In this document: positions 1 to 10,280 of the stretch, in pieces
How positions within the stretch are numbered: the stretch's first letter is position 1
How the letters are laid out: every line of letters begins with the position of its first letter
NCBI GenBank assembly: GCA_012295275.1
Contig: CM022673.1
Location: forward strand, 20,917,913 to 20,970,412
DNA length: 52,500 nt
Direction: 5' to 3'
Source: Chrysomallon squamiferum
Taxonomy: Eukaryota > Mollusca > Gastropoda > Neomphalida > Peltospiridae
The notes under the pieces: model-generated
Told to the model about the DNA's origin: nothing
Database searches by the model: none
Seen by the model: the letters and a program-made list of their open reading frames with translations, nothing else
Position numbers and translations under genes: made by a program

Positions 1-254
1 ATTAAATTCAGAACTTAATAATAATAATAATAATAATAATACAACGAGCAAGACAATGGACAAAAAAGACAATATATATATAATAATAGCAACAGAAACA
101 ATAATAACAATGATAATAACAACAACAACAACAACAACAATACTACTACTGCTACTAATAAGGTCGATGACTACTATTTTGTCTTTATTTGTTGAGTTAC
201 TTAACACTAAAAACTACAAAGACAAAAACCCCTATCGGGCTGAGGATACAGGTA

Positions 255-337
<83 letters not shown>

Positions 338-451
338 ACAAACACACACAGACTTACACCCACACACATAGACACACACACACAGAACACACACACACAG
401 AACACACACACAGAGAAACACACACACACAGATACACACACACACACAGAG

Positions 452-487
<36 letters not shown>

Positions 488-1175
488 TTATTTATATAGA
501 TTTAGCTTCTTTTACTGCAGGAACGTTTTAACGATTAGCAGTTCCAGTACTATATAATTAAATGAATTATATAAAAACATAATAATAAATAACACGAAAT
601 CCATTTAAAACAACAACAAAAAATATAGAATACGTTGACAGAAAAATACTTTATTTAGTTCAAAAAGAAATATCTGTATATTATTTCTTTTCCATTTAAT
701 GCATTTTTCTGTAACAAAACAAAAAAATTATATTCAGTATAAATAAATTGATAAATATTGGATAAGAAAAATAAATACATGGATCGGGAAGCTATCATCT
801 ATAATTAGTTATAATACTGTGCGGAGATGTCTCGGTGTAAACTCCCCAAAAATATAAAAGAAAATAATAAAAACTAATTAATAAAAAGTTTTAACAGTTA
901 CAGTATTAATGGTGCTGTGTTACAAAATAATATCACGATAAAAAAATGCTTTCTAAAGATTTTAATGTTAAGTAAATATTCATGTTTTAAAAACTACAAC
1001 TACTAATACCACTGCTACTATTGCTACACCTTCTAATGCTACTGTCAACATACTACAGTTATTGATATATCTGCTAGTATTGCTATTACTGCTACTACTA
1101 CTAATACTACCACTACTACAACTACAACTAATACTAATACTAATACTGCCACTGCTATAACTATTCACACAACTG
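1..1175. repeat. Repeat-rich non-coding flank with long (CA)n tract
   Basis: No gene is visible here. An uninterrupted (CA)n run spans about 257-334 and continues as degenerate CA/CAGA repeats to about 479. Short AAT, ACA and ACT repeats lie at 20-160 and 1000-1165. Long open frames across the CA tract (His-Thr or Cys-Val repeats) are artefacts of the dinucleotide repeat. The stretch from 500 to 980 is plain AT-rich sequence. Confidence 0.85.
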
Positions 1176-1490
1176 CTACTCCTGTTCTACTTCACCACTT
1201 CTGCTAACCTTATTATTATGGGCATTGTGAGGATGTTCCTTCGCGGAGAACTTCCTAATTTTACGAGGGCTGTTTTCTTTCGAAGGTGCGTGCTTCCATA
1301 AAAATGCTCGGTCGTTATCATTGAACGAGTTTTGAGGATCTTTGAACGAACCACTGTCATGCATTTTTCCCAGGTGACGTTTGTTGGGAATGTTACTGCG
1401 GAATCTACGAAGACTTTGTGCCCGGTCGACAAATTCGACAATCGTAATACAAGCTACAACTACAAGCGCAATAACGATACAGGATTTCAT
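1176..1490 (-). CDS. Small secreted basic peptide precursor, unknown family
   Basis: A single-exon frame of 104 residues, read from the ATG at 1490 to a TAG at 1176. The first ~24 residues look like a classical signal peptide: MKSCIVIALVVVACITIVEF, then a small-residue cleavage region. The rest is hydrophilic and basic, with dibasic sites (LRR, NKR, PRK) and no cysteines, as in neuropeptide or peptide-hormone precursors. The frame is less AT-rich than its surroundings and uses many CG-containing codons, which supports real coding. A TATATAAA box (1581-1588, minus strand) lies about 90 bases upstream of the ATG. I do not recognise the family. A basic antimicrobial peptide or a lineage-specific secreted protein are alternatives. 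An earlier in-frame start exists only as a non-ATG codon, so the ATG at 1490 was chosen. Confidence 0.55.
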   Translation of the reverse strand: MKSCIVIALVVVACITIVEFVDRAQSLRRFRSNIPNKRHLGKMHDSGSFKDPQNSFNDNDRAFLWKHAPSKENSPRKIRKFSAKEHPHNAHNNKVSRSGEVEQE

Positions 1491-1580
1491 GTCGTAGTAT
1501 TCCGATTTGTTAACCAAAATTTAAAAACACGGTTATTTTACAAGTCATAAAAATGGCAATGTCACGAACATTATTACTGA

Positions 1581-1588
1581 TTTATATA
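1581..1588 (-). promoter_or_regulatory. Candidate TATA box of the secreted-peptide gene
   Basis: TATATAAA on the minus strand, about 90 bases upstream of the ATG at 1490. A start site about 30 bases downstream would leave a 5' untranslated leader of about 65 bases. AT-rich surroundings make chance matches common, so the placement relative to the ORF is the main support. Confidence 0.4.
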
Positions 1589-1976
1589 CGTAACTGAAAA
1601 CATTTTTAAAAAGTAATAAATTTATTTTTACTGATTATAATCTAAAACAAAATGGAAATAAACCAAAAAAAGAAAGGCAGTTCTGTAGGTGTGCATAATA
1701 TATATACATATATGCATTTATGCATTTATCTGTACACCTGTATCGTATATTTTGACATATCAAATTAAATTTATATTATGCAGAATGTGCAGAAATCATT
1801 TTATTTACTTTTATATTAAGCCAGCTGTGATAATACATTAGATATGTTTGTTAGTTTTTTTTGAGTTTTTAAACGCCTTGTTTGGTATTAATAGCTGTAT
1901 AGCGTATTCGATTGCAGTTAGTTTCAATAGGCTTTTGAGACAATGTAATATGTGCACATTATTATGTAATTTGTAA

Positions 1977-1980
<4 letters not shown>

Positions 1981-2037
<57 letters not shown>
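1981..2037. repeat. (ATT)n microsatellite
   Basis: About 19 consecutive ATT units, followed by AGT/ATT variants to about 2073. Confidence 0.95.
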
Positions 2038-2038
<1 letters not shown>

Positions 2039-2600
2039 GTAGTAGTATTAGTAGTAGTATTAGTAGTATTATTATGAACCTATGGATTATTTAAAGTTGT
2101 TTTTTTTCTTTTTAAATATTATAATTTAGACTGATACAAAAATGTTTAATGTCTCATAATTTCATTAATGACGTGTTTGTATCTGTGTATAATGTATGTA
2201 TATGTATTTATATATAATATCCATAAAAAACATATGTATGTCTGTGTGAAATACATTTGTAAGTAACCAAAAAGGGCAAGCCGGCTCGTTTGAAACAAAA
2301 CGGGTAATAGTGAAGGACAATAAGAATGCGCAAAGTAAGTCAAAAGATACACGTTCCGGGGAAACAGACCTTATTCGAGAGGCAGAACCCCAGTTGTTGA
2401 ACCACATCAAAATGGATGTCGGCTTGTGGTGAAATCAAGAAACTTGGATAAGTATGAAACGTAAATCATCCATTATTTTTTATAATTTTTTATTGTTTTT
2501 TATTATTGTTGTTGTTTTTGACAGCTATGTTTTTTAAAACATCTCTTTGGTCAAGCAAAATACTATGAATAATAATTTCATAAAAAAAAAAGGGGAACAC

Positions 2601-2621
2601 ACACTCACACACACATATACA

Positions 2622-2659
<38 letters not shown>

Positions 2660-2968
2660 TATACACACATGCACACACACGCACACACGCACACACACGC
2701 ACACAAAAGTGACAAACGACGGAGGGACCCATGGTGCAACTGAAGTTGACAGGCAGTTGTAATGACAATTGCAATACGCATCATAACAACAACAATAACA
2801 ACAACAAAAATCATAATAAAAATCATAATAACAACAACCAAAAACAATAATAACAATGATAATAATAATAATAACAACAACAATAATAATAACAACAACA
2901 AAAACAACAATAATCATAATAACAACCAACATCAACAATAATAATAACAACAACAACAATAATAATAA
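2601..2968. repeat. (CA)n then (AAC/AAT)n microsatellites
   Basis: CA repeats with ATA and GCA interruptions at about 2601-2705, then AAC/AAT trinucleotide repeats at about 2780-2968. The overlapping long open frames of Leu, Val and Cys runs are not genes. Confidence 0.9.
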
Positions 2969-4408
2969 TTTCCAAAACTAGTTCCACTCTTTTAGTGTAT
3001 TTGTAAACCAAACTGCGTCAGCAAAGAAACGGATTGTTGTTTCGTTTGCACGTGCAGAAGAAAGCGCATGCATTAAACAGACGTTTCTTGTCAAACCCCC
3101 ACCACCACCAGTGAGGGCTGCATCAGCTGAAATCAGGTGATTGTTTTATGTATTCATCAGTGATGTATTTTATGATGTGTTTCCTGACGGAGAGTTTACA
3201 AATAATCAAGAAAAAATCTTTTTGAGTGTTTTGACCGTCAGTAAGTAAAAACCATGTAGACGAAAACAATTATAACTTTTTTTCTTTTCTGTGTCACGTA
3301 TATGATTATATACAGCCTATGTAGACACTAGATTCTAGATCAAATAATAAATTATATCGTTTACCAGGTAAATAACAGGTAAAATTAGATACTAGTATAT
3401 ATTAATGATATCACCATGTCCCTTTTTCTGTGAATAAATATATATATATATATATATTTATTAATTTTAGGTATCGCATCGTATAATGACATCACTTTGA
3501 AAATATATTTATTTTAACAGATACAAATAGTTGAGTAGTTTTTTTCAGAGCTTTTATATACAAGAAAGGTGACACCAAGAGGTTTATTTTGTTAGTAGAA
3601 TGTCTTAATTAAAATGTCTTTCTTATCTTTCTTGTTCCAGTCAATGGCAGTGACAAAAGTGTTAGATTATTTTAAAAATAGGTTTATAATTAAAATGATT
3701 TCACACATTTTATATAAAATCCTTTCTTGTACATAATCACCGAATATTAACATGACCAGTCAGATTTTAAATTATTCCCAGGAAGGTAATATTTAAAAAA
3801 TGTCTTTCTCGTTAACGATACATTGAACGTATTAAGTTTGAAATGTCAGGCGTGAATTTCCCTTTTAGCCTGCGGTCTCACAGCGGAGGAATATATTCTT
3901 CCGCATTCAGGTGGTGGTTTTTTTAATTAACAAACGTGTTATCGTCATTCTTGAACAAGGTATGGCTAAAATGTGAGGTAAGTTTTTCTTATTCCAATAG
4001 TAGTGGTGGTAGTAGAAACAACAATAAAAAATACTACTAATACTAATACTGATGATAATAATAATAATAATCTTATTATTTCGATGTCTGATTTGGTTAA
4101 AATATACTAATAACTTTTTAGAAGAAACCTCAAAAAGTCAATTACACTTTTAATAGAATATCAAAGAGCATGCATTACAAAGAAAAGAAGATTTGAGAGC
4201 ACTAAAATAACAATAAAATAACACATAAACTATGAACTAGCTGAGATTTCAGTTAGAAAGATTAGGCAAGAAATCTTCTCTGATAATTAATTTACTTTTT
4301 ATTTTTTATTTTATTTTATTTTGTATTGCTCTTAATGGGTTTATTTTAATGTTTTTTTTTTTTTTTTTTTCTTTTTTCTCATTAAAAATTCTAAACTGCT
4401 CTCCAGAA

Positions 4409-7400
4409 ATGTTCGCCCAGTTTGCTGTATTGTTCACCGTCATAACGTTGACGTCAGGCCAGCTACGTTGGCAGCGTCTTCACAACGGCGGGATGATTGA
4501 CGCACCAACTCATCGACGTGATCACGGATTGGGTTACGACGCTGAACGTCATCAGCTGATCGTGTTTGGAGGCAGACCAGGGCCTCGCGACGACACGTGG
4601 CTTTTTAACATCACTGAGGGTGAATCATTCACGTTCGACGTAGTCTTGTTTTAAAACTTCATTAAAATGTTTGAAAATATCCGTCGCGGGATTTTCGTGA
4701 ACTTTGAACAGTTAACATTGCCCTACCATTTAGGATCCTGATTTATTTAGTAATGTAATAATAGGATATAAATAACACGGTGGACTAAGTCCAAGAAGCA
4801 TGAAATAGCTCATGCTGAGTTCAAAATTAAAGAAGATCGCCGGATTATTCAAGGGTGCATCCTTCACCAATTTAATAACGAGTCCTGCAAACATACTGTC
4901 ATACTGTAATGTCCGTTTTTATGTCTACTAAAAAGTAATTTCAAAAAGTCTTATTGCTAAACAATAAGATAAAATATGTTCCGCCTAATCTTATTCAAAC
5001 TAGCATGAGAATAACAACCGTTAAGATAAGTATTTCGCAGCATGTATACCTAAACATCATCTCTCTGATCTGTATACAGTCTATTCACTCATCAAGTCTT
5101 CTAGAAATAATCTTGATATTTAAATTGTTTTCAAACATTTAGTGGACTTAAAATGTGGTCGGCGTAATTGTTTAATCTTTATAATTCTAATCCCAAGTAA
5201 TATACGTTTCCTGAATGTATGGTCTTGATATCCGATTAATGTATAAGCTGTTAAGTTGGTGAACCACAAAACCAGCGTATAAACTAAAAGCGTTTTTTTT
5301 TTTCAGGCGTTCACACATCGGAAATATTTAATTATAAACAGTTTTCAAATTTACAACAATATAATTATAGAATTTTAATTCATTTTTGCTGAGGTTATTT
5401 TTTATTTATTATTATTATGTTTGGGTTTTTTTTTGTTTGGGTTTTTTGTACAGTTTGATTTATATGTAAAATTTGTTGGGTTTTTTAGAATTTATTATTT
5501 ACTTTTTTCATCTCATATGTTTACTTATTTTCAAGCCAAGTGGCGTAAAGTTGTTACTAGCAAGAAGCCGCCAGCAAGATTTAGTTTTGTAAGTGGCGTC
5601 AGCAACGGCTACTTCTACGTCACCACAGGCGAAGGGAAGAACAAAATTCTCTTGTCTGATATTTGGAGGTTCAATCTCAGGTAATTTCTTTAGATTTGTA
5701 TAAATGTTTCGAAAATAATTTAATTAGTAAATCGTGAAAATAACGTGTGTGTGTGTTGTAAGTCCTATTTATGATTAAATTATAGAATTGTATATGCAGG
5801 TAATAACATCTTTCCCTCGAACTATTCAGTCTTTTTTTTTATCTTTGGTAACATAAGAAGTTACGAGGTAATGTCGTATCTACCAGGCATTGCCTATCCC
5901 AACGATGGGTCAACCAGTTTTTGACAACAAAATTCTATCAGTTATATTATAAAATATACTATTACGTGATATTTTTCTTCCAGAACCGAGAAGTGGGAGG
6001 AACTTCCGGCGCAAGTGAGACCAAGTTACGTCAGGTTATTTGAATTTACGTCTACTCCTTTTCATTCCTTCGTCTATTGAAAATAAGTCATAATAATAAT
6101 AATAATAGTAATAATAATAATAATAGTTGTAGGAGTAGCAGTAGGAGTAATAGTAGTAGCAGAAGAAATAGCACAGAAGTTAGTTGTATTTTTTGTTCGA
6201 TTTTTTATTTTTTTTTTATTTTTTTTAATTTTTTTGTATTATTTGTGTTTTCATCAAATGACTTGCAGGACTTTTTAAAACTGCTTTCTGATCTTTAAAT
6301 GATTTTTTTTATTTCGAAGCACGAATTACATATTTTATTTAGACTTCGAGACTGGGCAAAACTTTCTGCGACAGCTGTGAAACCTGACTCACGGTACGGG
6401 GCTGCAGGCGGGCTGTTTCCAGGCAGTGACACGCTGTTTGTGTCCCTCGGGTTCTCCACCCAGCGGTACTTTGACACCTTCACCTACGACCTCAGTAAGA
6501 AAGCATGGTACAAAGGTAAACAAGTTAGCAGATACATTTTCCAGAACACTGGATTTTACATTATTAAGCAAAATGATTTTAATATCGTCGCATCTTTTCT
6601 CAGTTAAAAATATTTTATATTTACGTAACTGAAAATCTAAAATTATTTTGAAATGTATTAAGATTTTCAAAAAGTAAATAATATTACAGAACAAAAGATG
6701 AAAATTACATAAAAGGTGTTTATTTAATTTTCTGTATTTGGATTTGTTTTAACAGAATTTTGCGATGAGTATTTGTGCAACCCGTATGATCCTCGCTACC
6801 CTCACGCGCGATGTCTTCACAGCGGCACCGTCATTGAAAATGACCAGCTTGTCATTTTCGGTGGCTGTCTGACGTAAGTCAATATGACCAGCTTGTCATT
6901 TTCGGTGGCTGTTTGACGTAAGTCAATATGACCAGCTTGTCATTTTCGGTGGTTGTATGACGTAATATGACCAGCTCGTCATTTTCGGTGGTTATATGAC
7001 GTAATATGACCGGCTTGTTATTTTCGGTGGCTGTCTGACTTAATATGATCAGCTCGTTATTTTTGGTGGTTGTCTGATGTAAATTAAAAATTACCAGCAT
7101 ATTCTTTTCTGTCTCGTGCAAGGTTTTTGAATATTTAAATATAACGTACAAGGGACTATAATTTTACAGAATATAAACTTGAAGGTTTTGTTTTTTGTTT
7201 GTTTGTTAGTTTTGTTTTTACTTTTATTGTTGGTGTTGCCTTGTTATTATTTTGGTTTTTGTTTTGTTTTTTCTGATATTTCATCGAGTATGAAGTGTAA
7301 AAATATGAGTAGTACCAGTCAATTTACAGACAAATGACTCTGTTAAATATTTTAGATTAATCATCTTTTTTCCCCCAGCGGTGGTGGTTCAGGTGGTCCT

Positions 7401-9899
7401 TGTCCTTCTGGAGATTCCTGGTTGTTTGACCACAAACTGAAAACTTGGAGACAGTTATCTGACTGTGCAGCACCGAGGTACATTTCTAAATAATAATCAG
7501 ATTAATTAACTATTCCTCATACAACTATTCCCCCTATAAAATAAAATTTTCGTCACTAGAATTCATGGTACAAATATGTACATTATATATACATTTCTGA
7601 CTTAATTTTGCTAATGTTTTTCACCAAGGATTATTTTTAACATAACAGAATATATGGGACAATGGCAGCATTGCCAACAGCTCTGGGACAAAGAAGAGTG
7701 GTTTTGTACGGGGGTATAGAACAACTGAATCAAGTCATCCACGTAAGTAAACAGTAAATATTAATATAGTTCAAATATTAATGCTGAACGGAAAATCCTT
7801 TTTCACGATGACGATTTATTTCTAATTTACAGTTAAATTCTTCAGTTAAATGTCAGACTATTTACTAATAAAGTAAGATTAATTGGGTAAAATACCATTT
7901 GGCTTTGTTTGTCTTTATAATTATTAAAAAATAAGTAAACGAATAAATAAAAATAATATAATAATAATTAAAATAAAAATTATAATAATTTGATTCTCCC
8001 TTGATCCTGTATGTAATAAATAAAAAATGTTTCAGTCGTCGAAGATTGACTCTAAACAAGTCAGTGTGTTGAACCCTGACAGTGGAGCCTGGTCCACCAG
8101 AACAGTTTCAGGTCTTGTGAGTGTATTCTATTTTACTGTTAGGCTTTCTTTTATCTATTGTATGAGAAGGGAAAAACAATTTTTAAGAACACCGGATATA
8201 CGAATTATTGAAGTCCAAATTGCTTTTCTTTTGCAAATGATTTGATGGATGACCTATATACTAGTACCGCCACAGGTACACTTGTTCATCTATTCATTCA
8301 TTCATTTCCCTTTGCAGGGTTCTAAACCAAATATCCCTGTCCGCAGAGCATCGGCTGCCATGGTAACAGGAGATGATGGAATATTCATGTTTGGTGGCGA
8401 AGATTTGCAGAAGTATGTATAGTGTTATAATTTCTAAATGATTAAGACGAGTTTCCAATCCAGTAACTTAAAACGGAAGTTATTTAATAATAATCATAAT
8501 CAAAACCATAATAACTAATGTTCGTAGCACCTCATATCTTGTTATGTAATCGGATGTTAAACAGATGTTATTTTTAAACCTATTTTTTACCTTTCTACAG
8601 GAGTGAACAGTTAAATGATTTATGGATTTTAAAAGGCGATGCTACTTCGTCTGACAGATCACCAGTGTTACCTTGTACCAAGAATTTTATCAACTACATC
8701 ACTATTCACGGCATCCTCATGACTGTTGGCTGGGGCTTCTTTCTTCAGTGGGGAGCGTTCATTGCACGATATGTGCACATCAAGTCGCCTGCTTGGTTCT
8801 ACACCCATGTCGTGATGCAGGTTTCTTATATTTGACAAAAAATTGAACATTATTCCAGTGGCGTGCAGAGTGGGGGCTGAAGGTGCGATATTTCTCAGGC
8901 CTTATACTTGAGTCTTTGGGGCACACAATCAAGGAGTTAGCCCCGGGCATCGCCAGACATCTGCGCGCCACTACATTGTTCCTGCTTTAAATATTATTAT
9001 TATTGATGTTATTATTTTTATTTTTTTTCTTCGTTTTGCATGTGTGTTTTTAGTCAATTTTAAAATGACGGTGTTTCTTGCAGGTATTTGGTCTGTGCTG
9101 TGCTCTTGTTGGGTTTGTATTTGCTGTTTTGTCGGTGCAGTTTGATCACTTCAAGTTCGCACACGCTGTGATTGGACTGGTGACCATGCTGCTCGGAATA
9201 TTACAGCCATTAAATGCAATAATGTAAGCACAGAAATTATTTTCCAAAACAATATATAACATGACAGCAGTTTACATTTCCTTTCATTAAATATATATAT
9301 ATATATATATATTTTACGTTACATCTAGTTACTTTTTTGAGAATTATACATCCAGTATTTTGACTGAAAACAGAGCAGTGGAGAAAAATAGATGTTAATA
9401 ATTTATTCTGTCGTGTATGTTTATTATGTTCTTTTCTTGAAATAGTTATGATTTTATTTATATATTTTTCTTTTTCAATTTTTTAATTTATTTTTTATTA
9501 TTATTTATTTTTTATTTTATTTTATTGTTTTGTTTTAGTCGTCCACATAAAATGGAAATGGAACAGAAAACTCAAAAAAGGCGCATATGGGAAGCAATTC
9601 ATCACTTTGGTGGCAGGAGTGCTCTCCTCTTGGCTCTCATTAACATATCCCTCGGAGTGTTTCTTGCGGTGTCTATATTCCTCATCTGGACATTGTGGTT
9701 TTCTTATCTGTGTTTCCTCATCGGCGTTTACATCTTAGCAGAAATGCTGAGAGGAATTCGAGGAAGAAACCGCTACACGTGGCTGGACTTTTATTCGGAG
9801 GGGAAAGCGAAGTTTGATATGAACGGGGTTAGGCTGGAGAAAGAACCACCTGTTGACTATACATACGACAATACCACCACAGATACAGTACATCTCTAA
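4409..9899 (+). CDS. Kelch-repeat / cytochrome b561 membrane protein, putative ferric or quinone reductase
   Basis: Twelve exons give a 595-residue protein: 4409-4619, 5536-5680, 5984-6034, 6343-6515, 6756-6873, 7379-7477, 7649-7742, 8036-8116, 8318-8412, 8601-8820, 9084-9223, 9539-9899. All junctions are GT-AG and keep frame. The signal peptide begins MFAQFAVLFTVITLTSG. Residues ~30-365 carry kelch repeats, each with a VFGG-type strand and a following D-W motif (LIVFGGRPGP..DDTWLF). Residues ~385-555 form a cytochrome b561 domain of FRRS1 type, with several membrane helices and haem-ligand-type histidines at about 392 (HGILMTVGW), 425 (WFYTHVVMQ), 456 (FAHAVIG) and 497/498, plus QPLNAIIRPHK. 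The propeller should face outside or the lumen, with b561 moving electrons across the membrane. Substrate is unknown. FRRS1 proteins normally carry reeler and DOMON domains instead of kelch. The start lies two bases after an acceptor at 4406, so an upstream non-coding exon is likely. The short third exon is the least certain. Confidence 0.85.
6841..7082 (+). repeat. Tandem array of an exon 3' end plus its splice donor
   Basis: The last 33 bases of the exon ending at 6873, together with the donor, are repeated head to tail. Unit starts are 6841 (exonic), 6885, 6929, 6968, 7007 and 7046. The period is 44 bases for the first two steps and 39 bases after that. GT donors remain at 6874 and 6918 (GTAAGT), 6962 and 7001 (GTAATA) and 7079 (GTAAAT). 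The fifth unit has lost its GT. Divergence grows away from the exon. The unit encodes a kelch strand (NDQLVIFGGCLT). Reading on past the first donor meets an in-frame TAA at once. Confidence 0.9.
8848..8981. mobile_element. hAT-like MITE with terminal inverted repeats and 8-bp target duplication
   Basis: An element of about 118 bases (8856-8973) sits in the kelch-b561 intron. Its left end reads CAGTGGCGTGCAGA. The reverse complement of the right end reads TAGTGGCGCGCAGA, so the 14-base terminal repeats match at 12 positions. The flanks are CATTATTC (8848-8855) and CATTGTTC (8974-8981), an 8-bp target duplication with one mismatch. The CAGTGGCG start and 8-bp duplication fit non-autonomous hAT elements. 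The interior is much more GC-rich than the intron and has no coding potential. If the first TIR base is excluded, a 10-bp duplication with one mismatch is an equally good reading and would suggest a Mutator-like element. Confidence 0.65.
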
Positions 9900-9921
9900 A
9901 ATTAGTTTTTGTACATTTTGA

Positions 9922-9927
9922 AATAAA
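9922..9927 (+). terminator. Poly(A) signal AATAAA of the kelch-b561 gene
   Basis: The first AATAAA lies 23 bases after the TAA stop at 9899, a position consistent with a short 3' untranslated region. Further AATAAA copies occur near 10031. Confidence 0.55.
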
Positions 9928-10089
9928 AATATACTGGCTTCTGGTATTTGCTTTCTGTTTAAATTAAATTCAGTGTACACTAACAATGCGCTTTTAAAAT
10001 GAATAATATGTATATATTTTGTGATTTGAAAAATAAAATAAAACGTTTCTATTCGTTGTGCTGTATGGATATCCTTGGACTGAGAGATT

Positions 10090-10095
10090 TTTATT
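10090..10095 (-). terminator. Poly(A) signal of the GHL10 gene
   Basis: AATAAA on the minus strand, about 185 bases downstream of the stop codon at 10281. It is the first canonical hexamer seen on that strand, so the two convergent transcripts probably come within about 150 bases of each other or overlap slightly. Confidence 0.4.
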
Positions 10096-10280
10096 CATTC
10101 TAGAAAATATTTTAATAATGCACATTTTACGAAAATGTTCATTTTTTAGAAATACTTTACAAAGAAACTGCTCGTAAGTTTCCTTAAGAAAACAGAACAA
10201 ATATTTTCCTGATAAATGGTTAAGTAAAATAGAAAATACGAACTACGAGAATTACTTAAGATTTCCGAAGATTTATATAA

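Larger units (their letters stand above)
1589..4406. other. Intergenic region between the divergent secreted-peptide and kelch-b561 genes
   Basis: This holds (ATT)n at 1981-2037, (CA)n at about 2601-2705, AAC/AAT repeats at 2780-2968, (TA)n at 3438-3458 and a poly-T tract at 4352-4370. A less AT-rich patch at about 2260-2460 has an open minus-strand frame but no recognisable product. A MARE/AP-1-like TGCGTCAGCA lies at 3014-3023. A TGAG|GTAAGT donor at 3978 could end a non-coding first exon of the kelch-b561 gene, whose coding exon begins right after an acceptor at 4406. Confidence 0.6.

Noticed and set aside
197-499. Long open frames of Thr-His or Cys-Val repeats on both strands
   Set aside because: They follow the (CA)n microsatellite in every frame and have no non-repeat coding content.
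2490-3011. Several overlapping minus-strand frames rich in Leu, Val, Ile and Cys
   Set aside because: Produced by CA and AAC/AAT repeats; composition follows the repeats, not codon use.
6879-7151. Minus-strand frame with repeated TTTEND.LVILRH units
   Set aside because: It is the antisense reading of the tandem splice-donor array in the kelch-b561 intron, not a repeat protein.
8668-8971. Minus-strand frames over the kelch-b561 exon and adjacent intron
   Set aside because: One is antisense to a confident coding exon, and the other lies over the MITE.
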